Assembly (NCBI GenBank): GCA_051004015.1
Contig: JBPCKT010000157.1
Coordinates: 62,001-126,000 of the forward strand
Source: SXOA01 sp051004015
GTDB lineage: Bacteria > Planctomycetota > Planctomycetia > Pirellulales > Pirellulaceae
DNA: 64,000 nt
Direction: 5' to 3'
Below are positions 60,467 to 64,000 of this stretch, piece after piece. The notes under the pieces are model-generated. The model saw nothing but the letters and a program-made list of their open reading frames with translations, had not been told where the DNA came from and made no database searches. The stretch's first letter is position 1. Each line of letters opens with the position of its first letter. The translations under genes were made by a program, and so were the position numbers.

Positions 60467-60726
60467 GACTGACTCCTCGAGAAAACAATGCACTTCTTCC
60501 CATGACACTGCGCCCTGGGATGCCGCAGTGGATGCACGTCTCGTGCCGTCGCACCATTCGTCGCCCGGCTCCGCAATCGCGTCACGCGAGGCTATGAGCG
60601 GTATGCTGTGGCGGTTCCTGGGGCACGATGGACTCCTTTCGAGCAGCGCACGTCGCCTGAAAGTCGCACTCACAAGTGGTAACATGGGGCCTTCGTCACT
60701 TCGACATCCTTAAGGGCACCCCGACC

Positions 60727-61668
60727 ATGAGACTGACTTCCCTTTGCGCCGCGGCGATTTTGCTTTCGGCCGCTTCGCCCGCCTCCGCCCAGCACCGGCT
60801 GATCACGCAAGGGAACGATAAACTCGCCATCGTCGGCAAGGGGGGCGAGATCGAGCGGGAGATGAAGTGGGGAGGCATTCACGATATCCATGTGCTGCCA
60901 GGCGGGAACGTCATGGTCCAGCAAGGAGCGAGCAAGGTTGTCGAGATTGACCCCAAGACGAAGACGGTCGTCTGGTCCTACGATTCCGCCACCAGCAATG
61001 GCAACGCGAAACAGCCGGTGGAGGTCCACGCTTTCCAGCCGCTGGCGGATGGCAGCGTGATGATTGCCGAGAGCGGGCCCGCCCGGATCATCGAAATCAA
61101 TCGTGACGGTAAGCTCCTGAAGGAAATCAAGCTCACGGTCAGTCACCCGCACCCGCATACCGACACCCGCCTCGCCCGCAAACTGGCGAGCGGCAACTAC
61201 CTGGTCTGCCACGAAGGGGATGGCTTTGTGCGCGAGTATGACGGCAAGTCCGGCAAGGTCATTTGGGAATACCAAGTCCCGATGTTTGGCAAGGAAGCCA
61301 AAGGAGGGCATGGCCCGGAAGCCTTCGGCAACAAATGCTTTGCCGCCGTTCGCCTGAAGAGCGGCAACACGCTTGTCTCCACGGGCAATGGGCATAGCGT
61401 GCTGGAGGTGACACCGGAGAAAAAAATCGCGTGGGAGATCCATCAGAAGGACCTGCCCGGCATCACGCTCGCCTGGGTGACCACGCTCGAGGTGCTGCCG
61501 AGCGGCAACTACGTCATCGGCAACTGCCACGCCGGCGAGGGCCAGCCGCTATTGATTGAATTGGAACCGAAGAGCAAAAAGGTCGTTTGGACGCTCGACC
61601 AATACGGGACGTTTGGAAACTCGGTGTCGAACTCGCAGTTGCTGGATGTGAAGGATTCGCTGAGGTAA
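60727..61668 (+). CDS. Exported beta-propeller protein (PQQ/NHL-like)
   Basis: 313 aa from the ATG at 60727. Signal peptide about 1-21 (LCAAAILLSAASPASAQ). Repeating blades: HDIHVLPGGNVMVQQGASKVVEIDPKT, FQPLADGSVMIAESGPARIIEINRDG, ARKLASGNYLVCHEGDGFVREYD, VRLKSGNTLVSTGNGHSVLEVTP and LEVLPSGNYVIGNCHAGEG. It is a small six- or seven-blade propeller with no visible catalytic residues. The next gene is convergent. Confidence 0.85.
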   Translation: MRLTSLCAAAILLSAASPASAQHRLITQGNDKLAIVGKGGEIEREMKWGGIHDIHVLPGGNVMVQQGASKVVEIDPKTKTVVWSYDSATSNGNAKQPVEVHAFQPLADGSVMIAESGPARIIEINRDGKLLKEIKLTVSHPHPHTDTRLARKLASGNYLVCHEGDGFVREYDGKSGKVIWEYQVPMFGKEAKGGHGPEAFGNKCFAAVRLKSGNTLVSTGNGHSVLEVTPEKKIAWEIHQKDLPGITLAWVTTLEVLPSGNYVIGNCHAGEGQPLLIELEPKSKKVVWTLDQYGTFGNSVSNSQLLDVKDSLR

Positions 61669-62037
61669 TCATTTGGGTTCTGGGTGTTGCCGCTTCCAAT
61701 CCGCCGCATACTCCCCATCTTCCAGCAAGTGCCGGTTCTTCTCCGCGAGCTTCTGGCGGATCCGGTCGACGGTGGTGCGAATCGGTTTGGATAACAGCCG
61801 GACGATTTGCTCGGCGCTGAATTGCTCCAGGTCCTTCACCGTTTCGACTCGCAGGAACTCGAAGATCTGCCGGGCGTGGTAATCCTCCTTGAAGAGCATG
61901 TAGAGCTTCTCTTCATTCGTCACCAGCGGCCGGCCGAGCGAAGGTTCCTTGGTTTTGGACTTTGGCTTTTTCGCGGCAGACTTCTTCGCAGCGGCTTTGG
62001 ATTTCTTGACGGGTTTCTTGGTTGCTTTTTTGGCCAT
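61669..62037 (-). CDS. Lys-rich protein with histone-H1-like tail and helical C-terminus
   Basis: 122 aa from the ATG at 62035-62037; the longer ORF overlaps the beta-lactamase-fold gene and is rejected. Residues 1-35 are almost entirely Lys/Ala (MAKKATKKPVKKSKAAAKK and on), as in bacterial histone-H1-like proteins, and likely bind nucleic acid. Residues about 40-122 are a compact helical domain (EEKLYMLFKEDYHARQIFEFLRVETVKDLEQF...). Role unknown; DNA-associated by inference. Confidence 0.78.
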   Translation of the reverse strand: MAKKATKKPVKKSKAAAKKSAAKKPKSKTKEPSLGRPLVTNEEKLYMLFKEDYHARQIFEFLRVETVKDLEQFSAEQIVRLLSKPIRTTVDRIRQKLAEKNRHLLEDGEYAADWKRQHPEPK

Positions 62038-62056
62038 GGTGACTCTCTTGTCTCGT

Positions 62057-63187
62057 TTACACAAAGGCGGCAGCGACGGCATTGGATAGGGCGACCAGCC
62101 GCCAGGGTCCGCGGGCGCGTTCGCCGCTGGTGAAGATGATGCAGAAGCCTTCAGTCCGGGGATCGACCCAGAACAGCGTTCCCGTCGAGCCGAGATGGCC
62201 GAAGATGTGCGGCCCCAGCACATCGCATAGCGCGTCGTCGTGCTGCCGATGGTTCAGGCTCCAGCCCAGACCCCAGGGACGAGAGCGGCGGATCGGCTCC
62301 GGCAGGTCGGGATGGTCATCCAGCCGATTGGTCGTCATCAGCTCCACGGTCTTTTGCGTAAGCAATCGAACATCCCCATATTTGCCGCCACCCAGCATGA
62401 GTTGGCAGAGGACCGCGAAATCCTCGGGGGTGCTGAACATGCCTCCCCACGGCGAACCGAGTTCCCGCCAATACTTGCTGTTCCAATCAAAACTCGGCTC
62501 CTGATACGCCTGCGTCTGCACTCGAACCAGCCGCTCCTGCGTCTTGGCGGGCAAGCCGCGCGAGCCGAGCGACGTGGAATGGAGGCCCAGCGGCTCGAAA
62601 ATCTCTTGGCGGAGAAACTCGTGAATGGTCATGCCGCTGAGCCTCTGCACCAGCTCGGCGACGACGAGCGTCCCCATGCTCTGATAGCTGTAACCCGTGC
62701 CGGGGGGGAAAAGCGGCACGGTTTCGCGGATGGCCGCTGAGATGAACTTCTCCAGCGGGGCGTGATCGCGGCGCAGCTCGTTATTGTTCTTCAGCATGTC
62801 AGGCAGCCCCGACGTATGCGTGAAGAGCTGCTGCACCAGCGTCGCTTCCTTGTGATGCGCGGCGAAGTCCGGCAGGTAATCCGTGACGCGCCGCGACAGG
62901 CTCAGCAGCCCGCGCTCCACCAGCATCATCGCTCCCAAGTACACAATCGGCTTGGTGATGGACGCCAAGAGGAACATCCCGTCTCGGCGGATGGGCGGCG
63001 CATCCGCTTCCGGTCCCTGCCGCCCGAAATACCGGGGCTCAACGAGCTTCCCCCGCCGCCCCACGGCAATCGCTCCGCCGGGAATGGTGCCATCCGCAGT
63101 CCACTTTTCCAGCAGCTCGTACGCCCGCTGCAGGCGCTGCGGATCGAGGCCGATTTCTTCAGGTTTGGCGAGAGGGAGGTGAGGCAT
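62057..63187 (-). CDS. Beta-lactamase-fold serine hydrolase (EstB/AmpC class)
   Basis: 376 aa from the ATG at 63185-63187; a start 27 bp further upstream is possible. The active-site motif is SITK (Ser76, Lys79) in FLLASITKPIVYLG, and YSYQSMG carries the second-motif Tyr. GLGWSLNHRQHDD and HIFGHLGSTGTLFWVDP carry the KTG-equivalent (HLGSTG) region. Esterase, transpeptidase or D-amino-acid hydrolase roles are all possible. Cytosolic by lack of signal. Confidence 0.9.
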   Translation of the reverse strand: MPHLPLAKPEEIGLDPQRLQRAYELLEKWTADGTIPGGAIAVGRRGKLVEPRYFGRQGPEADAPPIRRDGMFLLASITKPIVYLGAMMLVERGLLSLSRRVTDYLPDFAAHHKEATLVQQLFTHTSGLPDMLKNNNELRRDHAPLEKFISAAIRETVPLFPPGTGYSYQSMGTLVVAELVQRLSGMTIHEFLRQEIFEPLGLHSTSLGSRGLPAKTQERLVRVQTQAYQEPSFDWNSKYWRELGSPWGGMFSTPEDFAVLCQLMLGGGKYGDVRLLTQKTVELMTTNRLDDHPDLPEPIRRSRPWGLGWSLNHRQHDDALCDVLGPHIFGHLGSTGTLFWVDPRTEGFCIIFTSGERARGPWRLVALSNAVAAAFV

Positions 63188-63223
63188 GAGTGAAATTGTT
63201 CTGGTAAGGGACACGTATTGACG

Positions 63224-64000
63224 CTACTTCTTCCCTCCACTCTCCACCCACGCCATCAGATCCAGGATCTCTATCTCCGTCAGAGTATTCAACAGACCCG
63301 TCGGCATGGAAGAGACAATCGACGCCTGACGGGTTTCGATGGAGTCGCGGCGGATGCGGGTGATTTGAGCCGGCTCGAGCGGGTTGATGGAGAAGTAGAG
63401 CTGCTCCTTGTCGCCGCCCGCAAGCTGGCCGACGACGACTTCGCCGTCCGTGGTCAGGATGCGGGTATCGCGGTATTTTTCGTCAATCACGCGGGAGGGA
63501 TGAATCATCGCGTCCACCAGATCCCGCCGGCTATAGCGGGCTGCCGCGCCGGCCAGGTCCGGGCCGATGGTTCCTCCTTCGCCCCCCAGCCGATGACAAC
63601 GGCTGCAAAGGGCCGCGCCAAAAATCTGGCGGCCGTGGTCCAGGTTTCGGGGCTGCTCCTTGGTCTTGTCGAGCGCGGCCAGCACTTCTTCCAACTTCCA
63701 TTCACGGACGTGCGGGCGATTCGTCACGGCGGGAAGCGCCGGCTCGTCACTTTTGCCGAGCGTGGCGATGAGCGGCGCGAGCTCGCGCTGTTCTTCTTCG
63801 CACAGGCTTGCCAGCACGTCGGACCGGATGAAGCCGACGAACCGCTGCATGTAGCTCGAGCCCTCGTAGCGATCCATTTTCTTCACCTCGGACAGATACT
63901 GCCGCCGCTGGTCGAGCGACCAGCCGTGGGCTAGATTGCGCAGCGCATAGATGAAGAACATTTGCTCCTCTTGCTTCCTGGCAGCGGCCAGCAGCTTCAA
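63224..64000 (-). CDS. Haem-binding (CxxCH) protein of the large planctomycete type (5' part outside window)
   Basis: 258 codons of the C-terminal end. CSRCH (haem c site, about residue 131 of the visible part) in GRQIFGAALCSRCHRLGGEGGTIGPDLAGAAARYSR matches the C-terminal haem domain of large planctomycete/verrucomicrobial exported proteins. Later sequence (VVGQLAGGDKEQLYFSINPLEPAQITRI) and the tail LTEIEILDLMAWVESGGKK are typical of that module. The start lies beyond position 64000. Confidence 0.88.
   Translation of the reverse strand: MKLLAAARKQEEQMFFIYALRNLAHGWSLDQRRQYLSEVKKMDRYEGSSYMQRFVGFIRSDVLASLCEEEQRELAPLIATLGKSDEPALPAVTNRPHVREWKLEEVLAALDKTKEQPRNLDHGRQIFGAALCSRCHRLGGEGGTIGPDLAGAAARYSRRDLVDAMIHPSRVIDEKYRDTRILTTDGEVVVGQLAGGDKEQLYFSINPLEPAQITRIRRDSIETRQASIVSSMPTGLLNTLTEIEILDLMAWVESGGKK

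Overview
The window is high-GC bacterial chromosome that looks planctomycetal. Several gene families typical of Planctomycetes occur together: a BBP7-type outer-membrane barrel, a TIGR03067 secreted protein, zinc-ribbon (MJ0042-like) membrane proteins, a DUF11-repeat lipoprotein, BNR/sialidase and PQQ-propeller exported proteins, a CxxCH haem protein of the large Planctomycete/Verrucomicrobia type, and a Planctomycete/Verrucomicrobia-type bacterial microcompartment (BMC) locus. I saw no phage, transposase, CRISPR array, rRNA or tRNA. The mobile-looking component is a large set of short dispersed inverted repeats, mostly between genes and a few inside them.

Layout. 1-3641 (minus): a response regulator (cut by the window edge) and a large hybrid histidine kinase whose membrane domain resembles the plant/cyanobacterial ethylene-receptor domain. 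3750-8634: a HEAT-repeat protein, glutamyl-Q tRNA(Asp) synthetase, a divergent AAA ATPase and an HDOD signalling protein. 8833-11418: a DUF11 lipoprotein, followed by a 564-bp non-coding stretch with several DnaA-box-like words and a perfect 18-bp palindrome. 11983-17168: a small LigD-phosphoesterase-like protein, a GlpG-like rhomboid protease, NagB, a zinc-ribbon membrane protein and a BON-domain protein. 17861-22603: IleRS (carrying three in-frame repeat insertions), a retropepsin-like protein and PurN.

22787-30803 is the BMC locus: DeoR-type regulator, PduL phosphotransacylase, two BMC-H hexamer proteins, acetate kinase, BMC-P pentamer, CoA-acylating aldehyde dehydrogenase, BMC-P, an 81-aa unknown protein, BMC-P, class II (fuculose/rhamnulose-phosphate type) aldolase, and a malate/lactate dehydrogenase. 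Inferred pathway: the aldolase splits a deoxy-sugar phosphate into DHAP plus lactaldehyde inside the shell. The dehydrogenase makes an acyl-CoA, PduL converts it to acyl-phosphate, and AckA yields acid plus ATP. The MDH-like enzyme may recycle NAD(H). Four proteins carry amphipathic helices that look like encapsulation peptides.

30816-39809: a membrane protein, thiol peroxidase, a 1611-aa exported TPR/PQQ-propeller protein, an HU-like DNA-binding protein and a nucleotidyltransferase-HD protein. 39890-45765: a tight four-gene exported set (unknown, HEAT-sialidase, EF-hand PQQ propeller, alpha-glucuronidase-N-domain-like protein). 45809-47670: a class IV aminotransferase and a metallophosphoesterase. 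47671-51269 (minus): aspartoacylase-like protein, HpaI-type aldolase, Gfo/Idh/MocA oxidoreductase and SDR, which look like a carbon-catabolic operon. 51272-64000: assorted exported and membrane proteins, including a dicarboxylate symporter with an in-frame stop at its 5' end, the BBP7 barrel, a degenerate GGDEF protein, CsbD, a beta-lactamase-fold hydrolase, and a cytochrome c-like protein running off the end.
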